Positions 7,702 through 14,956 of a stretch of DNA of 26,011 nucleotides are shown here, in pieces; positions within the stretch are counted from its first letter, which is position 1; the number at the start of each line of letters is the position of its first letter. The notes below the pieces were generated by a model. That model did not search any database and was not told where the DNA came from. It was given only the letters and a program-made list of their open reading frames with translations. The position numbers were made by a program, and so were the translations under genes. The stretch is from JAVBUP01 sp031555175 (lineage in GTDB: Bacteria; Bacillota_I; Bacilli_A; Erysipelotrichales; Coprobacillaceae): contig JAVBUP010000049.1 of the NCBI GenBank assembly GCA_031555175.1, positions 1 to 26,011 on the forward strand, read 5' to 3'.

Positions 7702-9114
7702 CTAATATAGCCAATAAACTAATTCTTCTGAAATACTACATCCTATTTTCTTTTGTAAGTTTAAAGATTTTTCATTAGCTAAATTTACTTGTGAGTAAGG
7801 GCATATTCCTAACTCAATAAAATGATTTATTAAATATCCTTCCAACTCATAAGCATAACCTAAACGGCGAAATTCTGGAAAAATCTCTAATAATCCCATA
7901 CTTCCTTCAGCATGTATACCAATAAAACCAACTAATTGATCATCTTTAAACCCACCAAACAACTCATTGTTTATGATTCTTTCTTCAATATACTCAGGGT
8001 CATCAATAGTCTTATAATGTCTGCGCACAATATCAAAGTGGCTCATATCTAGAACCTTGATATTTAGTGTATTATTTAGGATAACTTTTTGTTTATCTAA
8101 ATAGACTGCTTGATAACTAATTAATTCATCATCAAAAGTATACTTTTGTTTCAAGTAGTCAAAGATTTCTTTTTGGCAAGTCATATATAGTTGTTTTGTA
8201 CCATAGTTATCAATTAGTGATTTACCTAATGTAATATCATCAACACTAATCATATATGTATAGCTATTTCTATCAAAAATCATAACTCCATCATCACTAG
8301 CATAAATGATATCAGCGCTATTTCTCATTATTGGTATTATAAGTCCCATATGTAATAACTTATTTCTATTTAAATATTGCAATGCTTTCTCATTGCCATT
8401 TAGTTTATGTACATTCATAATTATATCAATACCTCGCTTTGCTTCTTGTTTAATTAAACCTGATGATTCTTTGTCAATCTTTGCTAAAACATATAGTGAT
8501 TCAGATGTTGGAAAAGCAGATAAACAAGTGATACACTTCCAATAGACAACTGCATTCATTTTATTTTTATCCATAGTATTGAGAATTACATGCAATACAT
8601 CATTAGTAGCCAACTCTTGGTTATAGAATACCATAAATCCAATTGCATCTACTAATTCAGAAATATATCGTGGATCATCAATATCTAATCGTGCTAGCAA
8701 CAATGGAAAAATACTGAGTGACATTCTTGCTAAGCTTCTAGCTATAATATCTCTTGGAAGAGGATAGCTTTTTTTCTTTGAACTTGAAGTAGGGAGTGTA
8801 CAGTATTGGTTATTACCAATTTTTCCCAAATACTTCATCATTTCTTTGGCAGTATTAACATCACCGCTTTCAAGCGTTTTACATATCTCAATTTTGGTGT
8901 ACAGAGCCTTTTCACTGTTAAGCCTTTGTAACAATGCAATAGCCACTTTACAATCTAAATATGTAGAGAGCAAATTAGCGGCTATGCTTCTGTCAATAGC
9001 GCATGTAGAGTTTAATTGCTCTAATAAAATATCTTTTGTGAGTCTTTCATAGGGTCTTAAATCTATATTATCGATATAGCCTCTTGATTCTAAATCTAAT
9101 ATTGTACTTTTCAA
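7702..9114 (-). CDS. HEAT-repeat / GNAT acetyltransferase fusion protein
   Basis: A two-part protein of 470 residues. The first 240 or so form helical, HEAT-like pairs. From about 256 (MGLIIPIMRNSADIIYA) it matches a stand-alone clostridial type of GNAT: an N-terminal non-catalytic half (about 256-345) and a GNAT fold to the end, with acetyl-CoA motif A around 408-428 (RRLGYA at 416-421) and the closing NEKSLNLQKKIG. The start is TTG; GGGAG seven bases before it supports this and no better start is near. M256 lies where the separate GNAT usually begins, which suggests a gene fusion. It follows the rRNA methyltransferase gene by 11 bases. The acetyl acceptor is unknown; the HEAT part may hold a protein partner. 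Assignment of the HEAT part is by helical pattern only. Confidence 0.8.
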   Translation of the reverse strand: MKSTILDLESRGYIDNIDLRPYERLTKDILLEQLNSTCAIDRSIAANLLSTYLDCKVAIALLQRLNSEKALYTKIEICKTLESGDVNTAKEMMKYLGKIGNNQYCTLPTSSSKKKSYPLPRDIIARSLARMSLSIFPLLLARLDIDDPRYISELVDAIGFMVFYNQELATNDVLHVILNTMDKNKMNAVVYWKCITCLSAFPTSESLYVLAKIDKESSGLIKQEAKRGIDIIMNVHKLNGNEKALQYLNRNKLLHMGLIIPIMRNSADIIYASDDGVMIFDRNSYTYMISVDDITLGKSLIDNYGTKQLYMTCQKEIFDYLKQKYTFDDELISYQAVYLDKQKVILNNTLNIKVLDMSHFDIVRRHYKTIDDPEYIEERIINNELFGGFKDDQLVGFIGIHAEGSMGLLEIFPEFRRLGYAYELEGYLINHFIELGICPYSQVNLANEKSLNLQKKIGCSISEELVYWLY

Positions 9115-9125
9115 AATATCACTCC

Positions 9126-10475
9126 CTACTTATGCTTTGTCATTAAGACTACATTCTCTACGTGAAAGGTATGAGGGAACATATCAACTGGTTGACATTT
9201 AGTTACTTGCCAACCTTTCTTGTTCAGATAAGCAATATCTCTAGCCTGTGTGGAAACATCACAGGAAACGTAGACAAATTTTTGAGGGTTGATAAGATTT
9301 ACGGCATCTAATAACTCATTTGTACAACCACTGCGAGGTGGATCTACGACTATTACATCTATTTTTTCTTTATGCTTTGCCATGTCAATAATAAATTTAG
9401 GTGCATCACCTACATAGAATTCTGTATTTCTAATCTTATTTATTCTTGCGTTTTCTTTGGCATCTTTAATAGCGTCTTGTATTAACTCTACCCCGATGAC
9501 ATGTTTTGCTTTCTTTGATAGCATAAGTGAAATCGTACCGATTCCACAATAAGCATCAAGCACTATTTCATTACCAGTTAATTCCGCAAAATCTAGAGCT
9601 GTTGCATATAGCTTTTCACATTGCTTTGGATTTATTTGATAAAATGATTTGCTTGATATATTAAATGTAAGATCAAACATCTTATCTTTGATATAGCCAT
9701 TACCAAACCATAATACCTCATCTTTAGCCAAAACAAGATTATCACTTCTGGTATTAATGTTTTGTATAATAGTTTTAATTTCCTTAAAAGATGTAGTAAG
9801 CACTTTAACGAACTCTTTTTTAAAACGAAAATCTTTGCCATTGGTAACAAACACAACCATTACTTCATTGCTAGTAAATCCATATTTCAATAAAATATAA
9901 CGCAGTGTTCCTCTTTTTGTTTGCTTATCATAAGGCATTACTTTATATTTAGTAACTAATTCTCTTATCTTCATCATTATCTTATTAGATATATCATTTT
10001 GAGTCAGACACTCTTCAACGTCAAATAGTTGATTTGAGTTAAATTCATTAAATCCAAATATAACTTCTTTTTTCTTATTGAAAGCTGGAATCATAACAAC
10101 CTTATTACGATAGAACCATGGATTATCATCCGAAATGATTGGTTTAATATCTGCTGTGATTTTGTGTTTTGTAAATTCTTCTTTAACACGTAGTGTTTTA
10201 AAATCTGCTTGGCTAATATCACTCATACATTGTATCTGACATCCACCACAATTTGTTGCATATTTGCATTTTGCTTCTACGCGATTGGAAGATTTAGTAG
10301 ATAATGATGATACTGTGGCATAGGTATTAAACTTATCAAAATTACTCATGACAAGTTTACCATTTTCACCAGGGAGCATATTTTTTACTAGGATAGTTTT
10401 GCCATTATTTGACACAACTCCGTATCCGAACTCATTTAGTTTTGTACATTTTCCATCAATAAAACTTTGTTTCAT
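9126..10475 (-). CDS. 23S rRNA (uracil-C5)-methyltransferase, RlmD/RlmCD (TrmA/RumA) family
   Basis: Adds a methyl group from S-adenosylmethionine to C5 of a uridine in 23S rRNA. The 449-residue protein has an N-terminal TRAM domain (about 1-58), the [4Fe-4S] cysteine pattern C70-x5-C76-x2-C79 with the distant C156, an SAM-binding LDAYCGIGT segment near 306-314, VDPPRSG near 377-383, the catalytic nucleophile C405 in VSCD and the base E440 in HVEN. Length and motifs are normal for the family. An upstream GTG at 10487 is in frame, but AGGTGGTG lies inside that extension and fits the ATG at 10475. It is the first gene of the minus-strand operon. Whether it modifies one site (U1939-type) or two (U747 and U1939, as RlmCD does) cannot be read from sequence. 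Confidence 0.92.
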   Translation of the reverse strand: MKQSFIDGKCTKLNEFGYGVVSNNGKTILVKNMLPGENGKLVMSNFDKFNTYATVSSLSTKSSNRVEAKCKYATNCGGCQIQCMSDISQADFKTLRVKEEFTKHKITADIKPIISDDNPWFYRNKVVMIPAFNKKKEVIFGFNEFNSNQLFDVEECLTQNDISNKIMMKIRELVTKYKVMPYDKQTKRGTLRYILLKYGFTSNEVMVVFVTNGKDFRFKKEFVKVLTTSFKEIKTIIQNINTRSDNLVLAKDEVLWFGNGYIKDKMFDLTFNISSKSFYQINPKQCEKLYATALDFAELTGNEIVLDAYCGIGTISLMLSKKAKHVIGVELIQDAIKDAKENARINKIRNTEFYVGDAPKFIIDMAKHKEKIDVIVVDPPRSGCTNELLDAVNLINPQKFVYVSCDVSTQARDIAYLNKKGWQVTKCQPVDMFPHTFHVENVVLMTKHK

Positions 10476-10545
10476 AATAATCACCACCTATAATTATATA
10501 GATTAATGATTATTCGTGCTAGTTAAATAGCGATATTTATGTATT

Positions 10546-10574
10546 TTGTTTAGGTTTAACTGCCATTATATAGT
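10546..10574 (+). promoter_or_regulatory. Divergent promoter region (GNAT gene and rRNA methyltransferase operon)
   Basis: For the plus strand TTGTTT (10546-10551) and TATAGT (10569-10574) are 17 bp apart. On the minus strand a perfect TATAAT (10570-10565) overlaps it but has a poor -35; another TATAAT lies closer to the methyltransferase start. The exact minus-strand promoter is uncertain. Confidence 0.45.
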
Positions 10575-10604
10575 ATACTAAAGATATAAAAAGGAGGGGC
10601 AACT

Positions 10605-11072
10605 ATGAATAACGAATATGAAATTAGAATACTACGATTTGAAGATCTATCTGAAGCACTTTCATTAGTATGGAGAGTATTTTTGAAGTATGAAGCTTGT
10701 GACTATAGTGAAGAGGGTATACAAGAGTTCAAAAAATATATTGACTATGATGATATTTTATCAAAGATAAAAGCAGGAAATTTAAAAATATGGGCTAGTT
10801 ATGATGGTGATAAAGTGGTGGGTATAATTGCAGTTCGACCAGTTTGTCATATTTCATTAATGTTTGTTGACAGTGGTTATCACCGTCGAGGTATTGCTCG
10901 CTCTTTATTTAGGCAAGTACTAGATTACTATGAAATGGGTAACTATAGTGAGATAACTGTTAATTCTTCACCATATGCAAAAGAAGTATATCATAGCTTT
11001 GGATTTAGAGATTTAGATGATGAACAAGTTGTAAATGGAATAAGGTTTATTCCTATGAAATGTAATTTATAG
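10605..11072 (+). CDS. GNAT family N-acetyltransferase
   Basis: A 155-residue single-domain GNAT enzyme, expected to move an acetyl group from acetyl-CoA to an amine. The acetyl-CoA binding motif A is clear: strand HISLMFVD (82-89) then RRGIA at 94-98 (R-x-x-G-x-A type), followed by a helix and the late AKEVYHSFGF segment. AAGGAGGGG precedes the ATG at good distance. The DUF5714 gene follows within 100 bases with no terminator between, so the two are probably co-transcribed. Substrate unknown. Confidence 0.88.
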   Translation: MNNEYEIRILRFEDLSEALSLVWRVFLKYEACDYSEEGIQEFKKYIDYDDILSKIKAGNLKIWASYDGDKVVGIIAVRPVCHISLMFVDSGYHRRGIARSLFRQVLDYYEMGNYSEITVNSSPYAKEVYHSFGFRDLDDEQVVNGIRFIPMKCNL

Positions 11073-11168
11073 ATTCATTAATTCACTAAACTGCAAGGTT
11101 TGTTATTTGATAATAGACTAGTTGCTTGTAAAGAATTACTATCTGATAAATCGATATGGAGAAATAAA

Positions 11169-11747
11169 ATGGCAAGATTGACAGTAAAGAGTCAAAAAGA
11201 CTTAACAGATGAAATAATTAGGTATTGTTTAAATGATGATGGGTTGGATCCATTTGAATTATATAATCAAATAGTGCGAATTGATGGCGTACCTATGCAT
11301 GGACCAATTCATCATTTCATTATACCGGCTGTATTACTAACTATATTTCATAATCATATAGATCGTGATAAAGTACTATTAGATAAGCAATTGATAATTG
11401 CTTTAGAGCGAGCAAATATTGTACCAGGAGCATTTTGTGCTAATTTTGGAGCTTGTGGGGCAGGATTAGGGGTTGGTATTTTCTTTAGTATATTAACTGA
11501 TAATAAGCCTCTTAGTGAAGAATCGTGGAGAGATGTTATGATGGTTACAAGTGAATCGCTGGCATTAATTGCCAAACATGGTGGGCCAAGGTGTTGTAAA
11601 CGTGATAGCTACTTATCATTACAGACAGCCATTAATGTATTAAACGAAAAATATAATATAAATGTTATATATGATGCTAAGATAGCATGTGCTTTCTCCA
11701 ACTATAATTCTAGTTGTAAAAAGGAATCTTGCTTGTATTATAAATAA
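11169..11747 (+). CDS. DUF5714 domain protein
   Basis: A 192-residue protein matching DUF5714 by its two cysteine/glycine-rich blocks: PGAFCANFGACGAGLGVGIF and HGGPRCCKRDSYLSL, separated by a helical segment, plus a final cluster (SCKKESC). The family has no established biochemical role that I know of; the conserved cysteines suggest metal or Fe-S binding, which is inference. The reading frame extends upstream to a TTG at 11100 (23 more residues), but that start has no usable ribosome binding site, while GGAG sits seven bases before the ATG at 11169. The upstream residues look codable, so the longer form is not excluded. Confidence 0.78.
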   Translation: MARLTVKSQKDLTDEIIRYCLNDDGLDPFELYNQIVRIDGVPMHGPIHHFIIPAVLLTIFHNHIDRDKVLLDKQLIIALERANIVPGAFCANFGACGAGLGVGIFFSILTDNKPLSEESWRDVMMVTSESLALIAKHGGPRCCKRDSYLSLQTAINVLNEKYNINVIYDAKIACAFSNYNSSCKKESCLYYK

Positions 11748-11771
11748 AAACTTTCAATTTTTTGAAAGTTT
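11748..11771. terminator. Bidirectional terminator
   Basis: A perfect ten-pair stem (AAACTTTCAA at 11748-11757 with its complement at 11762-11771) closes a TTTT loop and runs into more T on the plus strand; the A run on the left serves the minus strand. It separates the DUF5714 gene from the convergent histidine phosphatase gene. Confidence 0.85.
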
Positions 11772-11774
11772 TTT

Positions 11775-12374
11775 CTATACAATATTAAATTCTCCAATAC
11801 TACTTCCAGTTAATATAATTGGAGTAGTATTTTTTATATCTCTATTTAATGTTTCTTGCTCAGTACATGAGGTAAGTACATGGATCATGCATCGTATTGT
11901 GCAGTTATGAGCAAATATTCCAACTGTTATATTCTTAGTTAAATCTAGATTATCTAGAAATTTCAAACAGCGTCCGCACACATCTATGTAATTCTCACCA
12001 TTTGGAGCATGATTTATGAAACTATTTCTGAAATCCTTATTATCATCTCTAAAGAAATCTTTGTATAAAAGTGGTACTTCAGATTCAATAAGTCCCTCAA
12101 AATCACCTAAAGATCTTTCTCTGAGTAAAGGTGTTGCAATAATATCAGTTGTACCTGTAGCTAAATAAGCGGTTTCTGTCGCTCTAGATAAATCTGAAGA
12201 ATAAATTATATCAAGTCCTTTGATATGTATATTATTTTTGAGCTTTAGTGCATCACTTCTCCCTAATATTGATAATGGTGTATCATATTGGCCACAATAC
12301 TTTTTTTCTAGTGAATTTGCTTTTGTTAGAGCATTAAATTCTGATTCACCGTGACGAACAAGAATTATTTTCAT
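11775..12374 (-). CDS. Histidine phosphatase family protein (phosphoglycerate mutase-like)
   Basis: A 199-residue cytoplasmic phosphohydrolase of the histidine phosphatase superfamily. The catalytic RHGE motif carries the phospho-accepting H8 next to R7; R64 in SSDLSRATETA, E86 in the RERSLGDFEG block and the second histidine H156 in FAHNCTIR complete the usual active site. The substrate cannot be told; relatives act on phosphosugars, phosphoglycerate or cobalamin precursors. Its ATG directly abuts the stop of the upstream HAD phosphatase gene with no spacer, and GGA inside that gene's end serves as a weak ribosome binding site, so the two phosphatases should be made together. Confidence 0.88.
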   Translation of the reverse strand: MKIILVRHGESEFNALTKANSLEKKYCGQYDTPLSILGRSDALKLKNNIHIKGLDIIYSSDLSRATETAYLATGTTDIIATPLLRERSLGDFEGLIESEVPLLYKDFFRDDNKDFRNSFINHAPNGENYIDVCGRCLKFLDNLDLTKNITVGIFAHNCTIRCMIHVLTSCTEQETLNRDIKNTTPIILTGSSIGEFNIV

Positions 12375-13217
12375 TTAGATTAATCCGTATTTTTTGAAGG
12401 CATTATAAATTCCATTATCATCATGACTATCAGTAATATAATCAGCAATATCTTTTAAGCCTTGTTTAGCGTTACCCATTGCAATTCCTATATGACAGAA
12501 TTCTAACATATCAACATCATTCATCCCATCACCAATCGCTAGGGTATCTTCTTGTGACATACCTAAATGATCTAACAATGCTTTAATCGCATTTGATTTG
12601 CTAACTCCTGGAACCATTAACTCTCCAGAATCTTCACCAAAAGCAGGAACAGTACATTGAATAACATCAAACTCATTTTCAAATTCTTTCTTAATTACCT
12701 CAAATGGAATATCTTTACACTCAATAAAACATGCCTTATTTACATCATTCTTATAAAGGTTTGCTTCTCCATGAGTCATATTATCGATAAAATGATTTGG
12801 TTGTAATGATTTTTCTTTTGCAATTGGATCATTATCAATATCACCATATAAGATATGATGTAGGTGATTAACTAAATTCTTTGACGAATACAAACCACCG
12901 TTGCTTTCTAGGTAAAAATCTACGCCATGCTCATTGAAGAAATCAACTAAATGCCTAACATCTTTATCAGCGACTTTCTTATGGAATAACATGTCATCAC
13001 CGATTTGCACATATCCACCACCAGCTCCAATAACACCATCAAAGCCAATTTCCCAAATAAAATCATATATTTCCGCTTTAGATCTCCCGGTACATAAATA
13101 TAGAAGATGGCCATTCTTTCTTGCTTCTATCACAGCTTTTTTTGCGGAAGCAGGTACATCACCTTCGTTGTTGCATAATGTCCCATCTACATCAATAAAT
13201 ACTATTTTTTTTGTCAT
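12375..13217 (-). CDS. Cof-type HAD superfamily phosphatase
   Basis: A 280-residue member of the Cof/HAD-IIB group, which dephosphorylates sugar phosphates and small phosphorylated cofactors. The core motifs are intact: D9-V-D11-G-T (nucleophile D9), T43 in CTGR, K207 in GVSKSNAI and D230/D234 in IGDGMNDVDM, with a cap domain of about 110 residues between motifs II and III. The open frame runs up to 13259, but GGAGG eight bases before the ATG at 13217 decides the start. It is the first gene of a two-phosphatase operon and is divergent from the GH1 gene, which hints at phosphosugar metabolism. The exact substrate is unknown. Confidence 0.9.
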   Translation of the reverse strand: MTKKIVFIDVDGTLCNNEGDVPASAKKAVIEARKNGHLLYLCTGRSKAEIYDFIWEIGFDGVIGAGGGYVQIGDDMLFHKKVADKDVRHLVDFFNEHGVDFYLESNGGLYSSKNLVNHLHHILYGDIDNDPIAKEKSLQPNHFIDNMTHGEANLYKNDVNKACFIECKDIPFEVIKKEFENEFDVIQCTVPAFGEDSGELMVPGVSKSNAIKALLDHLGMSQEDTLAIGDGMNDVDMLEFCHIGIAMGNAKQGLKDIADYITDSHDDNGIYNAFKKYGLI

Positions 13218-13239
13218 ATAAAAAACCTCCATTTGGTTC

Positions 13240-13268
13240 ATTCTAACATAATTACTCATTTCTGTCTT
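13240..13268 (-). promoter_or_regulatory. Promoter of the HAD phosphatase operon
   Basis: On the minus strand AAGACA (13268-13263, 4 of 6) and TAGAAT (13245-13240, 5 of 6) are separated by 17 bp, with TG next to the -10. It gives a short leader to the start at 13217. Confidence 0.5.
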
Positions 13269-13293
13269 AATTAAATAGTTTGTTTTTATAATT

Positions 13294-13307
13294 TGAAAAC
13301 ACTTTCA
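13294..13307 (+). promoter_or_regulatory. cre-like palindrome between the HAD and GH1 promoters
   Basis: TGAAAACACTTTCA matches the recalled cre consensus TGWAANCGNTNWCA at all but one position (A for the central G) and lies in the longer palindrome TTGAAA-N4-TTTCAA (13293-13308). It sits upstream of the GH1 -35 and of the divergent HAD promoter, so CcpA could influence either. Confidence 0.5.
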
Positions 13308-13316
13308 AGTTTTGTA

Positions 13317-13345
13317 ATTACAGAATTATTGATATATGTTATACT
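13317..13345 (+). promoter_or_regulatory. Promoter of the GH1 gene
   Basis: ATTACA (13317-13322) and TATACT (13340-13345) have a 17-bp spacer, with TG at 13337-13338 forming an extended -10. AAGGAGG at 13352-13358 follows, ten bases ahead of the ATG. Confidence 0.6.
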
Positions 13346-13367
13346 TTAGACAAGGAGGCTTTAAAAT

Positions 13368-14843
13368 ATGGCAAAAGGATTTCCAAAAGGGTTTTTATGG
13401 GGAGGAGCTACTGCTGCAAACCAATGTGAAGGTGCTTGGGATCAAGATGGTAAGGGGCAAGTAAAAACTGACTTTACAACAAATGGATCACATACAACAC
13501 CAAGGCAAGTAAGTTATCAATTAGAGGATGGAAGTATTGTAACACAAGTGAGCATGTTACCTGCACCAAAGGGTGGTAAATGTATTACTTTAGATGGAGC
13601 ATATTACCCAAATAGAACAGCAATTGATCATTACAATCGCTATGTGGAAGATATAGCGTTATTTGCAGAAATGGGATTTAAAACGTATAGAATGAGTATT
13701 GCTTGGTCAAGAATTTTTCCAAGAGGTGATGAAAAAGAACCTAACAAAGCTGGTTTAGATCATTATCGCAAAGTATTTGAAACATGTAAGAAATATAGCA
13801 TTGAGCCTTTAGTAACGTTACATCACTTTGATACTCCACTATACTTAGAAGAAAACTATGGAGGATGGGAAAACAGAGAGTTAATTGAGTTTTTCACAAA
13901 GTATGCGAGAACTGTGATGACAGAATATAAGGATTTAGTTAAATACTGGTTAACATTCAATGAAATCAATCATTTGATTTTCTTCTTTAAGTTCTTACCA
14001 GAAGATGCTATTTCTAAAGTTGCAGGTAGTGTTTACAAACAACTTCATAATGAATTTGTAGCATCGGCTAGAACAGTAAAGATTGCTCATGAAATTAATC
14101 CAAATAATATGGTAGGATGTATGCTACTTGGACAATGTACATATCCACTTACTTCATCTCCTGAAGATGTATTATTAAACCAACAAAATATGGAGCACAT
14201 GATGTACTATTGTGGAGATGTAATGTGTAGAGGAGAATATCCTTTCTTTGCGCAAAAACTATGGGACAAATATAATGTGTCATTTGAAATATCTGAAGAA
14301 GATAAAAAAGACTTGAGAGAAGGGAAAGTAGATATGTGTACATTCTCATATTACTCAAGTGGAGTTGTTACTGCGCAAACTGTAACTGACAAGGCTTCTG
14401 GTAACTTCTCAATGGGTGCTAAAAATCCTCACTTAAAATATTCTGATTGGGGCTGGGCAATTGATGCGACAGGACTTAGAGTATTCTTACATGAATTATA
14501 TGGAAGATATGGAATTCCAATGATTATTGCAGAAAATGGACTTGGCGCTATTGATGTACAAGAGTCTGATGGTTCAATACATGATTCATATCGTATTGAT
14601 TATATGAGAGATCATGTTATAGCTATGGAGGAAGTAATAGCTGATGGAGTTAATTTGATTGGTTATACTCCATGGGGATGCATTGACTTGATTTCAGCTG
14701 GTACAGGTGAAATGAGAAAACGTTATGGTATGATTTATGTTGATAGAGATGATGAAGGTAATGGAACACTAAATCGTTTTAAGAAAGATTCATTCTATTG
14801 GTATAAAAAAGTTATTGAAAGTAACGGATTAAATAGAGAATAA
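13368..14843 (+). CDS. 6-phospho-beta-glucosidase (glycoside hydrolase family 1)
   Basis: Cleaves phosphorylated beta-glucosides (cellobiose-6-P, arbutin-6-P or similar) delivered by a PTS into glucose-6-phosphate and an aglycone or sugar. The 491-residue length is typical of the BglA/AscB group. The acid/base E199 is in TFNEIN, the nucleophile E389 in IIAENG, and the N-terminus has the GH1 signature FLWGGATAANQCEGAW. S443, K451 and Y453 in the loop ISAGTGEMRKRYG correspond to the phosphate-binding Ser/Lys/Tyr set of 6-phospho enzymes. Substrate sugar is not decided. No PTS permease or antiterminator lies in the window, so the partner transporter must be elsewhere. The upstream cre-like palindrome points to catabolite control. 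Confidence 0.93.
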   Translation: MAKGFPKGFLWGGATAANQCEGAWDQDGKGQVKTDFTTNGSHTTPRQVSYQLEDGSIVTQVSMLPAPKGGKCITLDGAYYPNRTAIDHYNRYVEDIALFAEMGFKTYRMSIAWSRIFPRGDEKEPNKAGLDHYRKVFETCKKYSIEPLVTLHHFDTPLYLEENYGGWENRELIEFFTKYARTVMTEYKDLVKYWLTFNEINHLIFFFKFLPEDAISKVAGSVYKQLHNEFVASARTVKIAHEINPNNMVGCMLLGQCTYPLTSSPEDVLLNQQNMEHMMYYCGDVMCRGEYPFFAQKLWDKYNVSFEISEEDKKDLREGKVDMCTFSYYSSGVVTAQTVTDKASGNFSMGAKNPHLKYSDWGWAIDATGLRVFLHELYGRYGIPMIIAENGLGAIDVQESDGSIHDSYRIDYMRDHVIAMEEVIADGVNLIGYTPWGCIDLISAGTGEMRKRYGMIYVDRDDEGNGTLNRFKKDSFYWYKKVIESNGLNRE

Positions 14844-14852
14844 TAAATAATG

Positions 14853-14884
14853 AAAGAAGGTTCATTTAATGAATCTTTTTTTAC
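14853..14884 (+). terminator. Rho-independent terminator of the GH1 gene
   Basis: The arms AGGTTCAT and ATGAATCT (one G-T pair) form a stem with a three-base loop, followed by a run of seven T. Confidence 0.75.
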
Positions 14885-14956
14885 ATTTTTATCTGAAAAA
14901 AATACTATTTTTATATTAATCATGGTAAAATGTATTATAAAAATGGAGGTGTAGTT

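Noticed and set aside
8306..8545. Small plus-strand frames opposite the HEAT-GNAT gene (also 8846-9052 and 7037-7270)
   Set aside because: They lie entirely opposite well-supported minus-strand genes and lack ribosome binding sites or recognisable content.
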